Shown here piece after piece: positions 11,904 through 26,665 of a DNA stretch of 64,000 nucleotides (positions are counted from its first letter, which is position 1; the number at the start of each line of letters is the position of its first letter). The stretch spans positions 59,973,924 through 60,037,923 of the forward strand of contig NC_068570.1 in the NCBI RefSeq assembly GCF_025698545.1, read 5' to 3'. Position numbers and translations under genes: made by a program. This DNA is from Gossypium raimondii. Its lineage: Eukaryota; Streptophyta; Magnoliopsida; Malvales; Malvaceae. Under the pieces are notes generated by a model, which worked only from the letters and a program-made list of their open reading frames with translations, had not been told where the DNA came from and made no database searches.

Positions 11904-12590
11904 GAAATTCAAAGGGGAAAGAGAAATAAAAATGCTTGAAGCTTTAGTTTACATATAGTTCATTAGTAAGACTTTCTGTCTTGGATGCTTAATCATGTAT
12001 GTCATGCTAAAAAGTGCAACATTCTCTTAATTAAGCCCTTAATCAAATGTTGTCCATGATTACTTATAATAATGAGACATTCCTAATATAAGCATTAGCT
12101 TCAAAATGATATTTTTGAGTAATTTACCCACAAATTCTGTGGTTGAGGCAGGCGAATTCCATAACAATGGGGAAAGGTCCAATATCCATCTAATTTGATC
12201 CAATTTGATTGGAATTTGGGAAAGTAACAAAGAATAAGCAAAATGGAAAAAATAACAATAAGAGTAAATTGTCAGTCTAGAATTTTGAACATAATAAAGA
12301 AGAGGCTGCTATAAAATTACAGGCCACTTGGCACTCTTTATTGCTAGCAGAAGCTCTTTCTGTTGTTAAAACAATTACAGAATTAAATGCAACATTGATT
12401 GGTCATTGAAAAATTGGGGGTGTTAGGTGTACAAATGATCCAAGGAAAGGGGTCTGTTTGGATTACTTGAGTTAGTGAATATATGTTAAAAGGGTAAGAG
12501 TTTTCTGGACGTGGTTCCTACTTCGATGAGTAGTCGGAACTGGTGGAGAGTAAGCTTTTGGTTGCTGCCACGACTTCTCAACAATTGTGG
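11904..12590. other. P450 3' flank, no gene seen
   Basis: The 3' UTR and AT-rich spacer lie between the P450 stop and a LINE relic. No open frame or repeat structure stood out. Confidence 0.4.
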
Positions 12591-13070
12591 GAGATGAAGG
12601 TGGAGTGATATCATTTGCTATGGTTCCCTTTGTATATTCTCAAGCATTCTCTTATTGTTTAGATGGTCATTCTTAATAGACTCCCTATTCGAAACTACTT
12701 ACTTGCTTTTGGGATTTATGTTGATATTTGCTGCTTTTTTTTATATGGATGCCGTAAAGACACATGATAATATTTTCTTTGAGTGCAAATTTTCAAGGAA
12801 GGTGTGGCAGTTTGTTTTGCAGTTTTACTCGATGCAAGAGTTAGGTTAGGCAATATTAAAACTTATTGTTACACTCAAGCTTGCTTGAATTGCATATTTG
12901 TACGTGATATAGAGATAGAACAAAAGGTATTTTGATGCATCTTTCTCGATAGAAGATGCTATCTTGATGCAAATTAAAGAGGTTATGTAGACTTGTTTAG
13001 GAAGAAGACCAATCGATAGAACTATTTTGTTAATGCTTTACTTTGTGCTTCTTAGATATCACTCATAAAT
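12590..13070 (+). mobile_element. LINE relic: reverse-transcriptase zinc-binding region
   Basis: The region around 12640-12850 translates in shifting frames to VWMVILNRLPIRNYLLAFG and FFECKFSRKVWQFVLQF. These are the hallmarks of the zf-RVT domain that follows reverse transcriptase in plant LINEs. Downstream residues (AILMQIKEV) fit the next block. No intact frame of useful length survives. Confidence 0.65.
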
Positions 13071-13182
13071 TTCGGAACCATATTATTAATTAAACAAAAA
13101 AATATACATATCAAAACGTTTGAGGTCTAGTCTGGATATACACAACAGACCTATATTGTGTTTGTACAATACAAATAACTCA

Positions 13183-13197
13183 AGAGGGGGGGGGGGG
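13183..13197. repeat. Poly-G run
   Basis: A run of about a dozen G follows GAGA. It is unusual in this AT-rich region and prone to sequencing or assembly error. Confidence 0.6.
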
Positions 13198-13314
13198 AAC
13201 AAAACAAAACCAATCTAGTTTCCAGCCATGCATCTAAAGGATGACCAGAACCAAAGAGAACTGATTAGATTAAGGAAAAATCCTAGAATTGTCGTAATCA
13301 TCATCATCCACCAC

Positions 13315-13680
13315 TTATTCGGGGATGCTTTGCAGCATCGGTTTCCATGGCCGAGGCTGCTGCTCCTCCACCTCATATAAATCAGCGCCACCGTTAATCA
13401 CCCTGGACAAGAATTGTTCTAGAGTCAAACCTTGCAGTTCCACCTTCTTTACCAATTGCTCCAGCTCCTTTTTAGAAATGGTTATCTTCACTTCTCTGCT
13501 AGTGTTTTGCACATCTCCTCGCTTGCCACCGCCACCAAGCAACCTCTCCTCCTCCGTAATGCTAATCCCACCACCGTTATCTCCTCCTTCCCCGTGAGCT
13601 GACACCATAGCTTGCCAATCATCATCATCATTATCAACAACCCAAGATGACTTTTTTTGGTGCCTTAAACAATTCCCCAT
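13315..13680 (-). CDS. Small MGNC protein, predicted N-myristoylated, 121 aa
   Basis: The start at 13680 gives MGNCLRHQKKSSW, with Gly2 for myristoylation and Cys4 for palmitoylation. An earlier in-frame ATG at 13959 is rejected because a TATA box lies between the two. The body has an acidic patch (DNDDDDW), a Gly-rich stretch, and a lysine-rich helix KITISKKELEQLVKKVELQG (65-84) leading to LTLEQFLSRVINGG. The C-terminus is PWKPMLQSIPE. Plants have a family of such plasma-membrane-anchored short proteins with no settled function. It is intronless. I do not assign a role. Confidence 0.75.
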   Translation of the reverse strand: MGNCLRHQKKSSWVVDNDDDDWQAMVSAHGEGGDNGGGISITEEERLLGGGGKRGDVQNTSREVKITISKKELEQLVKKVELQGLTLEQFLSRVINGGADLYEVEEQQPRPWKPMLQSIPE

Positions 13681-13745
13681 GACTGCAAATACTATGGAAA
13701 CTTTCAAGGAAGAAGAGAGATCTTTAAACAAGGAAAGGGTTAGTG

Positions 13746-13755
13746 TATTTATATA
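13746..13755 (-). promoter_or_regulatory. TATA box of the MGNC gene
   Basis: TATATAAATA on the minus strand lies 66 bp before the chosen ATG. It fits a short leader and supports the downstream start. Confidence 0.6.
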
Positions 13756-14179
13756 GAAATGAAGGGTGGTGACCAAGTTTCCTGGAATTATAGGTCGCTG
13801 TAAATGGTGGACCCGGAACAAGATGGTGATGTCAGCAGCTAAGGTGAGAGGCAGCTTCGAGCTCTGTCGTGGCCGTGACGGTGACGGTGGGGCCAATGAA
13901 GGAAGCCACCTTTTATAAATTATAATAATGGATGGTGTGAACAGAGAGAAACATAGCACCGGAATCTTCCATATTGTTTTCTCTCACGTATGTGCTGCCA
14001 TGCTTCTACGTTCAATTTACTTACTTTTCCGCATTAGCAGTTGAATTTTTCAACTTCATATATAGTGAATTAAATATCTTCCAATTTATCTTCTAGATCG
14101 GGTTTGCTGATCTTGACTGACTTTCCCTTTTTCTTTTTTTTCCTAATTGCATGGGGTGTTTGGAAGAATGGCTTATTAA

Positions 14180-14560
14180 TATTTAAGTTCAATAATTGTC
14201 AGGTAACTTTGTTTATTTACATACCGATGATGCGATGAATGTGAATGCAAAGTCTGTCTCTGTTGGCGGTGCGTTGTGAGACCAGTTTGGAGACTGAATT
14301 ATCAGTTTTAACCATGTTTGGGTGATTGTTCAAATTTTTACGCCGAATTATGGGATATCTAAGATGGTTTACTCCTATTAAGAAAAGGGGCATGATAGGA
14401 TTTTGGTTCAAACAGAGGTGGTCAAAGCTATCCAAGAAGGTTATTATGTGTCGTCGAATTCGGCTTTGCTTCGGCCAATTCAAGGTGATACGGAGTAGAG
14501 ATCATTGCTTAGGCAAGACAAGGCTTCTTGTCCTTTTGTTAATTTTACTTTTATATAGTT
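14180..14560 (+). mobile_element. LINE RNase H-domain relic
   Basis: In shifting plus-strand frames it reads DRILVQTEVVKAIQEG then SSNSALLRPIQGD, matching the RNase H core of plant LINEs. The first active-site block appears as VYLHTDDAM. The original frame is lost. It may be the tail of the same insertion as 12590-13070 or an independent one. Confidence 0.6.
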
Positions 14561-14993
14561 ATCTCATGTTATTATTCATCAAAACATATATCTAAAACAC
14601 ATCCTATATGTTGTATTAATATATTTTTAAGAAGAGACACTGGTCTGAACATGAGCCGGTATTCTGTTGGAGGAGGAATTACGAATCTCAGACATGAAAC
14701 ATATATGCCAAGATTTGATTAGAGCAATAATTAAAATTTTCGATTTTTTTCTCTAACATATATCGATATCATGTGGTGTTGGGTTTAGAAAAATTTACCT
14801 ATTGCGAGATAATTACTAGAATGCCTTTTATGTATATAACTTTAGTTTAAATATATATATATATGTTAATAAATTTTATATAATATTTGTTATAACATAA
14901 TTATACCTAAAAATCAATTAATAGTATTATTAAAAAATATTATTATGTTTTGATAAAAAATATAGAAAAATAAAAATTATGACATATAGGTCA

Positions 14994-15106
14994 GGTCAGA
15001 GTTGGGTATAGCTTTTATTTTTCAGAAAGCATAAAATAGTATTTTATTTAGGGTCAGAGTTGGGTATAACTTTTATTTTTAGAAAGCATTAAATGATACA
15101 TAAAAT
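14994..15106. repeat. 56-57 bp tandem duplication
   Basis: The unit beginning GGTCAGAGTTGGGTATA occurs twice in a row (about 14994 and 15050) with few differences. It sits in AT-rich spacer. Confidence 0.7.
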
Positions 15107-15769
15107 ATTTTGTGTATCATTAACTTTACAAATAATTTATAAATTACTTAAAAATATTTAAAATGTAGTGTATAATTATATTTAATTATTTAAATATTAT
15201 CTAATTTTTTAATTTACAACATTATGTCTAAAATAAATATTTTAACTTTCAACCGTAATTTTTAACAATAATACCAAACAATTAAAATTAACAAACTACA
15301 CTTTTCATAACACTAATGTGAAACTAACCCTTATAATCATTAATTACTCGAACTAAGAGTTGAACATACTACGAACAAATCACACGACTCTGGTTTGATT
15401 AATGACATCGATACACATCATCTAATTTTTTTAAAAATAAACTGAAATAATTTCATTTGAATGATGAATAATCATTTAATTTACCGTCAACACATCAAAT
15501 ATAAATTAATATATATTAATTTAAAATTTAAAGTTTTTTTTTTAAAATTTTAATATTATAATATGCCATATATAGAAGTTTTCCATGTTTTTATCTTGAA
15601 TGTCTCAGTCGCTAATTTTGGAAAAGGTGGTGGATTAAATAGTCAAAAAAGGATGGCATGGAAAGTTGATTAATCCACGTTTTCTATAGTTGATGTCGCT
15701 TTTCTTATTTAAATTTTACATGCAACAATTTGATTGATTGTTGTGTATATAAATATAAATATAACAGCG

Positions 15770-15915
15770 GATTGAGTTTTAGTTCGATTGGCACGAATAT
15801 TGTTATCAATGTAAGAAGATGTGGTTTCGAGTGTGCTGAAGTGCATTATCTTTCTATTTATGGATGGGGGGCTATGGATAGTTTTAAGTATTGTGTCAAA
15901 AAGAGCAGATATGTT
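15770..15915 (+). mobile_element. tRNA-derived SINE-like relic, copy 2 (best preserved)
   Basis: An A-box-like TAGTTCGATTGG and a B-box-like GGTTTCGAGTG about 31 bases later fit a pol III promoter derived from tRNA. The tail carries TGCTGAAGTGCATTATC and CTATTTATGG blocks shared with the other copies. Confidence 0.6.
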
Positions 15916-16208
15916 GGGAACCTATAATGAAATTGTTCAAGAAATATATAAAAATTAAATGTGTTTTTTATTGAAACGGTAAAGTTGAGATATTGAAGAT
16001 CATGATGTTTTGGGTTCAAAACAAAGTTTCTGTTTCGGTGCAAATTCTAGTTGGTACTAGCCGTACTGGTGCTTACGGTGCAATTTCGGTGAAATGAATT
16101 TGTTTTGCTTCTTTATTTTGAGTTTGCTTAACGATAGATTGTATTTGCAAAGCTTATTAAATAAGTTTTTATATAATTGATGAATATTTTATATTTGAGA
16201 CTTATTTA

Positions 16209-16344
16209 GGGTGGGTTCGGATGGGTGGTACGTTTACCTGCAGTTAGTGTATAAAAACAGCGGTGGCGGTGAAATTAGATACTGTAATGTGAGACAAAAA
16301 GTGAGTTAAACGCACTGCACCCCACTGCCCATCCAAACCCACTC
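16209..16344. mobile_element. Tourist-like (PIF/Harbinger) MITE, copy 1
   Basis: Terminal inverted repeats GGGTGGGTTCGGATGGG and its complement are flanked by TTA on both sides (16206-16208, 16345-16347), the Harbinger target duplication. Its interior shares AACAGCGGTGGCGGTGA with copy 3. Confidence 0.85.
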
Positions 16345-16659
16345 TTATTCTCATTTTAATAATAATATGATAATATTCCCGAACTATAGTTAAAGTAATG
16401 AAAGATGAATCATAAATAAATATTTGCATGCAAAAAGGAATGAGTAAAATTGGATGACCTTTGACTATCAAACTTGTTGACTTCATGCCGTTTTCAAGAC
16501 CTTCTAGATTGCTTTGGAAAATTACAATTCTACTTTCTAGCCACCTTAAATGTTTTTTTATGGCTTCACCTTTTGTTGGGGGCATCGATATTTTTCAAGT
16601 TTGTCTTTGAACTTGACATCTTTTTTGGTATATTTTAGTTTTTGAACTTTACAATTATT

Positions 16660-17290
16660 CTCACATTAAGGCTTGAACTTTTTTTGTCCGAGTTAATATT
16701 TGAAATTGGCAATTGTTTATACATTGGGGCCCAAACTTTAGCTTGATACAAATTAGTCTTTGGTATTTACTTGAAAACCCAAAGTTCAAACCCCAATATG
16801 GGAATAATTATTCAGGCCTAAAAGTGAGTTCAATTGTCGAGCTCAGGGGCTAACTTGGACAAAAAAACTTCAAGCCCTAATGTAAGAACAACTATCTAGT
16901 TTAGGCTTCAAAACGGGAACAATTACCAAGTTCAAAAATAAACTTTGACAAGACAAAAGTTCAAGTCTCAATTTGGGTGTTGCTGATAGGGCCTGAACTT
17001 TTTTTTGTCCGGGTTAATCCTTGAACTTGGTAATTATTCGCACATTGGGGCCTAAACTTTTGCTTGGTATAAGTTAGTCTTTGATATTTACTTGAAAACC
17101 CCAAAGTTCAAACTCCAATGTAGGAATAATTGTCAAGTTCAGGGACTAATTTGGACAAAAAAATTCAAACCCCAATGTAGAAACGATTGTCTACTTCATG
17201 CTTCAATATAGGAACAATTACTAAGTTTAGAAATTAAGTTCGAGAGGAAAAAATTCAAGTTTTAATGTGGGTGTTGTTGATCGGTTAGAG
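16660..17290. repeat. Tandem dimer of about 310 bp interspersed repeat
   Basis: Two successive units (about 16670-16988 and 16990-17285) share the order of blocks CTTGAACTTTTTTTGTCC, CATTGGGGCC, TACTTGAAAACCC and GTGGGTGTT. The sequence belongs to the dispersed family also seen at 1.9, 50.3 and 58.3 kb. No coding potential. Confidence 0.6.
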
Positions 17291-18730
17291 CTCAAATAAT
17301 GATTTAACCCTAAATAAAAGTTTCTAAAATAACTTGTGATAATACATTTTATTGTGGTTACTTTTTTACATTATAAAGATGGTAAAACCAATAAACCATG
17401 TAGTTTGAAAGGGTCGTAATGGAAATATTCAAGAGAACTGACCTTTCCTTTTAATTACTATTAATTTATTACCCAACTCTTACTTTTCTTGGGGTAAAAT
17501 AAAAATAAGACTTTTAATAATTTGATTTTTTAATATTAAGTTTTGATTTAATTACACCAAACATCCTTAAATTATAACTGTCATTCTAAATCGATCCCTA
17601 ATTTCAAAGCGTTCTACTTATATTCTCAAATTATCGATGTTATAACATTCGTGTCTTTCTATTATTGAAACATCTAATTTAACCATTTAATGACTCATAA
17701 ATCTTATGCGGCGTAATTTAAAATGAAAATTGTAAAGAAAAGTAAAATGTTGCCACATAACTTTTAAAATTAAAAACTAAAAATAAAATAAAATTGAAAG
17801 AGAGAGAGAGAACGATAGTTTCTATGAAAGCTTCAAAAACCTCAAAACCAAGATTTTTATAAAATTGATTTTACGATTTTCATTTTATTTAAAATTTTCA
17901 TTTTAAATTATGTCATATAAAACATGATGTCTCATTTAATGGTTAAATGAACGATATTAGTAGCGAAGGATCTTATTAATATAACATTAATAGTTTAAGG
18001 ATGTAATTAAAATATTTTAAAATTTAAAGACAAATAAATATGATATCTTTTTCACCTTTTTTCAAGCTATAATAATTTTATTTATTTATGAATTGAATAG
18101 AGTGAAGCTAAGCTCATGACTATGGAAGAAAATAAAACTCATTTATGATAAAAAAAATTAAGTTTCTTGCAATTTATCAAACTATTAATAAATTTATATT
18201 TTGATCATTTAATTTTAAAAAATTATAAAATCGTTATTAAATTATACGAATGTTTTAATTTAAATTATTGAACTGATAAAATCACCGATGTATGGCCTTC
18301 TTTGTTCTCATCTTTGACACCAATCAAAAGGGTAAACTTCCTCTCATTTTCTTCAATTTAAAATTTTTTTCGTGAAAATAATTTTGAACAGCACGAATCT
18401 ATAAACTAAAATATGAATTACTTTCTTCTCCAATCTTAGACACTGGCCATCAGATCAGCTTAGATCTACGATATTTTTTCTACTCATCGATGGGGGTATT
18501 ATTCCACCATATTGATTGTTGAATCGTCAATCGAAGCTAACCAGTCGAAATTTCTCTATAAAATCAAAACTCTTATAATCTTAACTTGAATCTATTAAAC
18601 CTAAGACAACGAAAATGATCAAAACTCTTATAATCCTAACTTGAATCTCAATCTGAGATCAACTTGATCATGAAATAACCTAAAATCAAGAACAACCAAC
18701 CTAAACCAGCCATACCCTCGTTTACCCTTT
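17290..18730. other. AT-rich spacer, no gene seen
   Basis: Contains a GA microsatellite (about 17800-17811) and a near repeat of ATCAAAACTCTTATAATC (18564 and 18618). No open frame worth calling. Confidence 0.4.
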
Positions 18731-19094
18731 GTACTATGCCCCAAACCAACAAAATAGCAATGAAAGTGTATCAGACAAGAATAATTGAACACATGAGCTA
18801 GTAAAACAAAATGCTTTCTCTGTTTCCCAATTTTCTTTCCTTACATTACACATATACAACCAATACAAAGGGAAATACCATAAACAGCATACAACCATTG
18901 TGGAAGTGAATATCATAATTGCAACAAGGGAAGAGCTCATTATCCTCGTCAAGGAAGATTCAATCCATGTAGAAAGCACTACAATAACAAAGTCTTAAAT
19001 GCAGCTAACCAATGTGCAAAGTGTGTCTTTAATACAGCCTCAGAGAGGGAATTAAGCTCAGGCAAACCTGGAGATATCCCTTTCCGTAGCAAAG

Positions 19095-21119
19095 CTATTG
19101 AGGCACTTCTAGGTCCGGTCTTTGGTCAAATACCTCCCTAGTTGATTCATCTGGAAATGCATCTGGATAGGTAGCCATAATTTTTGCCTTCATGCTCCTA
19201 CAGAGAAAAAAAAAAGTGAAGAGAGAGTGGGAGAAAGAGAATTCTGGATTAGCTGGGATTTAAATAGGTAGAGCAGCCTCATGTCAGGAAAACTGCAATA
19301 TGCTGAAAAGTTAATAAATCCACACAGAAATATAGGCAGAGTAGATGTATGGAAAGCAGACTGATATTTATCCTGAAATCCAAAGACTGCTAATTGAAAC
19401 AGGTCTAAGATGTTTATCCTGACATTCAAACTTTGCTAATTGAAGCAGAGACCATAGTTCTAAATTACAGTCAGTTTATACACTATATAAGGATCTAAAT
19501 GTAACTTTCAGTGGGACACATGCCTATGATTGTCCAATAGAGGTTGTACAACTGCAGTGAAAACCATTTCCATTTGCAATTTATCATTAATTCTAAAATT
19601 ATCAAAATTAATTGGCCGTATATAGGTTTCACGAAGTTGCATGCCAAGGAAATTTAGAGAGAATAAACATGCTGTGGGTCAGTTATCACATATATTGCTG
19701 TTATCATCTGCAAGTTGTTTTCCTTACAAAACAGTTTATATTTCAAACATAGAAAAGCTCCCTGCAGGACAATATGGTCTGTATCTCAATGCTAGAAATT
19801 ATATTGTTTTGCAAAAGAACCATCAGATCTATTACAATCATAGAAAACTATAGAAAGAAAATAACTTTTAATTAATAAAAATCTCATATGTAATCAATCA
19901 AAAGTTAAAACAATAAATATGAGAGCACTTATACCTAAGCTTTTGAAAGATATAATCAAGGTCTGATTTCATAGACTTTAACATGCGAGCATTCCTTGAA
20001 AAGTCACTAGAAACCTCAGCAAAGCAATGTTCTGAGTACTCATTAAAATGAGATAAGACCGCGTTGCTGTCTTGTAGCCTTCCCAAGCTGCAAATTGTGG
20101 CACCAAAAAGGAAAAGCTATAATAATGCAGGAACAAAGATTGTTACTCAAATCGAAGCTGTATTTTGCAATCAAAGCAGGGGAAAAAACAGAATAGTTTG
20201 AACGACATTCCATTGTAAATTTATAATCATTTTGGCAACACATTGGAGAAGTCCTGTTCTCTTTCAGGACAAATGTTTCTGCATAAAACAAGGACAAATG
20301 ACTCTCTTAAGTCACGTTCTGGATACATGTCAGGAGCAATACCCCTTTTCACCCTAGTCCTGTAGACAAGGGCATTGAAGTAAAGTGTGGACATAGGCAT
20401 CTGGTGTCTGACATAGCATCTCTAAAGATACAAGATAAATAATCATGTTTATGTGAACATTAATTTTTGTTTGCAATAGCTAAATGAACAAATCCTTATG
20501 TTTGATTCCAGGGAACACCTGATTCCTACATCCAACTAGCATCTTGACACAAAGAATAGCTCATTAAGGAGATTATACAACATCAACATTATAAAATCAC
20601 GAATAATAAGTAGCTGCTACTGATTGATAAGATCAACGAATGCTTGAGATGGTAGTATTGCCTTGTTAACATGTCTCTATACACAATAGAACAAGATATC
20701 CTTATGATTTTATAATCAGATTCAGAATGATCTTGCCAATCTATACCACATGATAACCACTAAATACTGTTTAGTTCCAGCAATGAATCATAAAGGTTTG
20801 ACCTACTGATAAACACTAATGTTAATCACAAGTAAAAAGTAATAATTTGTAATTCACTGAGTCCAGCTCTACGAAGTAATTATAGAAATCAAGAGAAACT
20901 TTAAGAGAACATAGAAAAACGAATTATCATACAGCTAAAATCAAATCCAATCATGTCAATGAAGGAAAAAGTAAATAGAAAAGCAAAAAAAGAGTACATG
21001 AGGAGCTGCAAATGCTTGAGAGAGTCCAAATCATTGGCATCGATTAGGGTTTTGAACTGACGAGACACCTCTTCCGAAGCTGCTCTCATCGATTCAATTT
21101 CTTTCTCCGTTTCCTCCAT
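19095..21119 (-). CDS. KxDL-motif protein (KXD1, BORC/BLOC-1-type subunit), 3 exons, 125 aa
   Basis: Minus-strand exons 20998-21119, 19935-20087 and 19095-19197 total 378 nt in frame. The product begins MEETEKEIESMRAASEEVSR and contains the family's signature tetrapeptide K-S-D-L at 81-84 inside a long helical stretch (about 12-100), followed by MATYPDAFP. In animals KXD1 is part of the BORC/BLOC-1 related complexes that position lysosomes and endosomes. A plant endosomal sorting role is inferred from the family only. Intron 1 is near 0.9 kb. The 3' flank to 18730 looks like UTR. Confidence 0.88.
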
Positions 21120-21311
21120 TCCTATTTTTGTTTCTTTTTCCTCCCTATTTTTTTTTTTTTATAGTTTTCTTAAGCTGTGCTTGGAACAGAAAACTGCAAG
21201 GGATTTATAGGGAAAAGAAAATGGTCTTTGATAGGGATAATGGCATATTTGCCCCCTGTACTTTAGCATAACTTTCAATGTGGTACCTAAAGTTTTTAAA
21301 TGTTCAATGTA

Positions 21312-21862
21312 TCTAGAGGCGTTCATGGGCCGGGTTTGGTCGGGTCTAAGTAAGATATTAACATATTTTATACTTGTCCAAGCTCGGCCCAACCCAAAAT
21401 ATGATCTTAAAATTTTGCCTAAACCCCTCCATATTTACTGAAGACTAACTCAAACCCATTTTAAGCCTATCCATAAAATTATTTTAAAATATTTATATTA
21501 TATTATTTTAATATTTAATAATTTTATACCTTTTTTCTATTTATTGAATTTTTTTATATAATCATCTTAATATTATTTTAATGCTTACATAGAATAGTAT
21601 TATATATTTAGTATAGATTTTTTTTAATGTGTTCTAAATTACATAATATACAAAAATAATATAATATAAAGTATTATAAATTTAAAAACGGACTGTGTTC
21701 AGGCCTTGAATATTCAAGCCCGAGCTCTACTCATATTTTAAACGAGCCTAATTTTTTTTGACCGAGCCCATTTTTTGGGCCTGGTATTTTTACCCAAACA
21801 CTCTCAAATTTTAGGCGAGCCTTCGAGCCTGGGCAGGTAGCCTAGCCCATGAACATGTTTAA
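21312..21862. mobile_element. GGGCC-rich hAT-like nonautonomous element
   Basis: The left end GGCGTTCATGGGCCGGG and right end CAGGTAGCCTAGCCCATGAACATG are inverted counterparts. Flanks AATGTATC and AATGTGCT share 5 of 8, so an aged 8 bp hAT duplication is only possible. Pieces of the same family lie at 22410-22510, 35085-35660 and 38.0-40.6 kb. Confidence 0.5.
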
Positions 21863-22141
21863 ATGTGCTTCTTGTATTTTGCTTTTGTTTTCCAAAAAGG
21901 TATCTGAATCTAACGAAATTAAAGTGTGACGTGATAGTATGTTGCAGGTCGAGGATCAAAGTCCCTCATAAAAAACTGCAAATCTAGTATGAAAATTAGG
22001 TTAGAACAAAACATTTGGTCTTGATCTTAGGCTCATAATTTATACTATGCCAACATTAGATATACATGAACAGACCTTCTAAGTAGCACCCTAACAAGCA
22101 CATCAAGAGAACATAAGTAAGAAAGTGTAAGAGAACATTAA

Positions 22142-22338
22142 GGGTGGGTTTAGATGGGCAATTAGGTGCACGGTACATTAAGGGTGGGTTTAGATGGGCA
22201 ATTAGGTGCACGGTGCGGTGCGGTGCATTTAGCTTATTTTTTGTCTCACACTATAGTGTCGCTATAGTATCTAATTTAATCGCCACCGTTGTTTTTACAC
22301 TAATTGCAAATAAACACACCGCCCATCTAAGCCCACCC
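22142..22338. mobile_element. Tourist-like MITE, copy 2, with duplicated end
   Basis: Ends GGGTGGGTTTAGATGGGC and its complement are flanked by TAA on both sides (22139-22141, 22339-22341). The first 40 bp occur twice in tandem (22141-22180 and 22181-22220), and the repeat includes the TTA/TAA site, so there are two possible left ends. Confidence 0.85.
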
Positions 22339-23232
22339 TAAAAGTGCCATTGTTTAACATAACATTTTAAAATATTTTGAAGAAAATATAAAAGAGAGCA
22401 AGACGATTAGAGGTGTTTATGAGTCAGACCAGATCGGGTCTAAGCTGAGTATTAACATATTTTATGTTTACTCAAGCCCGATTCGAAATATAAACATAAA
22501 ATTTTGTCCAAATACATTCATAATAATTTATTTTTGATTTAAAGAGATAACTCGATCTTCAAACAGAAAATAACAAAAATAACTCAAACTAATAAAAGTA
22601 AATTTAGATATTAATCTATTTTGAGTACATTATGAATGGAATTTGCATTTAGTGCGCCCCTCCAATTAAAAATGGTTTATTTACCTAAAATTAAGAACCA
22701 ACACCCCCAAAATACAATGGTTCTTATTCTATCCCAATTAACCAAACAAATTTCTCCAAAATATTCAATCTCATCCTCAAATGTTTTTCTTTTAAACAAA
22801 CCAACTTAACATAAACCAAAATACCAAATAAGAAATTAAAAAAAAAAAACAGCAAGAGAGAGAGAGGAATTTTCTCTCTCTTCTGTTCTTTTGAGGGGTT
22901 TTTGGGTGATTTTTTTAAAAATTAATTTAAAGGAAGAGGAAAATGGTGAAAAGGGTAATAACATATATCAGAAAATTATAGTCTTTGGAAAAAGAAAAAA
23001 AAAAGTTGTCAGGGAATTTTTACTTAATTTCTGGGTTAGTAAACGGCGGCTGACGGCGGTGGAATGTTGTCGGAATCTGGACATTAAAAGTGGCACACCT
23101 TTCTCTTCAAATTTGGTCTCAACCAAGAAAAAAAAAAGTCAGAAAAATTCTAACTTTAATCTGTTTTTTTTTTTCTTTTGCTTAAAAAACCAATCTTTTT
23201 TGTTTAAATTTTTGTTCTTATTTTTCATATAG

Positions 23233-25388
<2,156 letters not shown>

Positions 25389-25897
25389 ATGCCTTCTGCG
25401 GTTCCGTTCCAGTTGCTGAAGGTTGAACTAACCTAATTAACAGTTCCGGGATTCTTTTCGCCGAGAAAACAAGGATTTGGATTCGAGATTTGTTGGACAA
25501 CGACAAGGCATTATTGTTTGTGTATATCTATTTTATCTATCATTTTCCAAGTTCTTTTTATTGATTATCTTCTGTTGCCTTCTCCCATTACTCTTCAAAG
25601 TGTTTCAATATTATTGTTGTTTAAATCTTGCCTTACTCTTTGCTTATTACGATTTTCTTCACTGGCTTAAGCATCGGAGTACGTTCGGGAAATTTAGTTT
25701 CAGCTTTGGATAATCCTTTTCGAGACGACGCTAGAAGCTAGAAAATTCCTTTAGAGAGTTAGAGAGATAATCATAAGTGGTTGTACGATCACATTACTCA
25801 TTTACCATGCATAAATACGTAACACCTAAAACTTGATTATAACATACGATCAACAGTACTCGGATTATGTCGGACCCAAAGATTATGTACCATTTTC

Positions 25898-26278
25898 CTA
25901 CGGCGGGTTGTGTTTCGATCGCCAGTACTTCTCGATCTCCTCCGCTGTCCTTCCAGGGATTCTCCCAGCAATTAAAGACCACCTGATCCATGCAAACACA
26001 CATCAAAACAGTACTACAAAACAACCACATACATACATACATACATACACACAAAACAAGAGAGTGTAATAACCTTTGTCCAACTAAATTAAACATTCTT
26101 GCAATAAGCATCTCTTCATCCTCAGAGAATCTCACTTTCGTCTTATCTGCAACACCATAAAAATGATTCAGCCAAGAGACTTTTGTAAAAAAGAATATAA
26201 AATAAATATGGAACCTTTGAGTTTCGAGTCATGACTGGTACACCCATTACTCGAACCATGACCATCAAAGTCTCCCAT
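25898..26278 (-). CDS. R3-type single-repeat MYB (CPC/TRY/ETC-like), 3 exons, 73 aa
   Basis: Minus-strand exons 26215-26278, 26074-26146 and 25898-25982 total 222 nt in frame. The MYB repeat contains [21 protein letters not shown], and the bHLH contact residues are L35, R38, L42, L49 and R53, with Met34 at the usual acidic position. The N-terminal 20 residues ([20 protein letters not shown]) are unlike the other R3-MYB in the window, but both intron positions are the same, so the two are paralogues. Intron 2 (25983-26073) contains a CATA microsatellite. It faces the CDPK gene tail to tail, with only 510 bp between stop codons. Expected role: inhibitory epidermal patterning factor. Confidence 0.9.
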
Positions 26279-26665
26279 AATTTCTTTTTTCCTACACAAC
26301 AAGAAGTCAAGAACAGAGCTAGTCTGGTTGTAACCATGCACGGTGGTGATGATGGTGATGGTGTGTGTACTGATGATATTTATTTGATAAAAAATTCAAA
26401 CAAGACTGTTAGTTCAACATCAAGCTGGTTTTGGAATTTTGCGTCTAATTGATGATTACAGAATAAACAAAGTTCATTGCTTTGTTGATATGTTTTGTCT
26501 CTTACAAGATCATCAAATCTTTTTTTCATTATTACTGGCCGAAAGCTGTCACATTTTATTTGAAGAAAACGACAGACCTGCTTCACACGTGTTTAGATTT
26601 TGTTTTCTTGTCATTGTTGCCATCTGCAATTTGAAGCATCTATATTAATGATTTGACAAATTAAT

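Noticed and set aside
12655-12849. Small protein at 12655
   Set aside because: It is part of a decayed LINE zinc-binding region.
13681-13959. N-terminal extension of the MGNC protein to an upstream ATG
   Set aside because: A TATA box (13746-13755) lies inside it, and MGNC with its acylation signal is the family start.
26030-26056. CRISPR-like short repeats
   Set aside because: A simple CATA microsatellite in an intron; no spaced repeats anywhere in the window.
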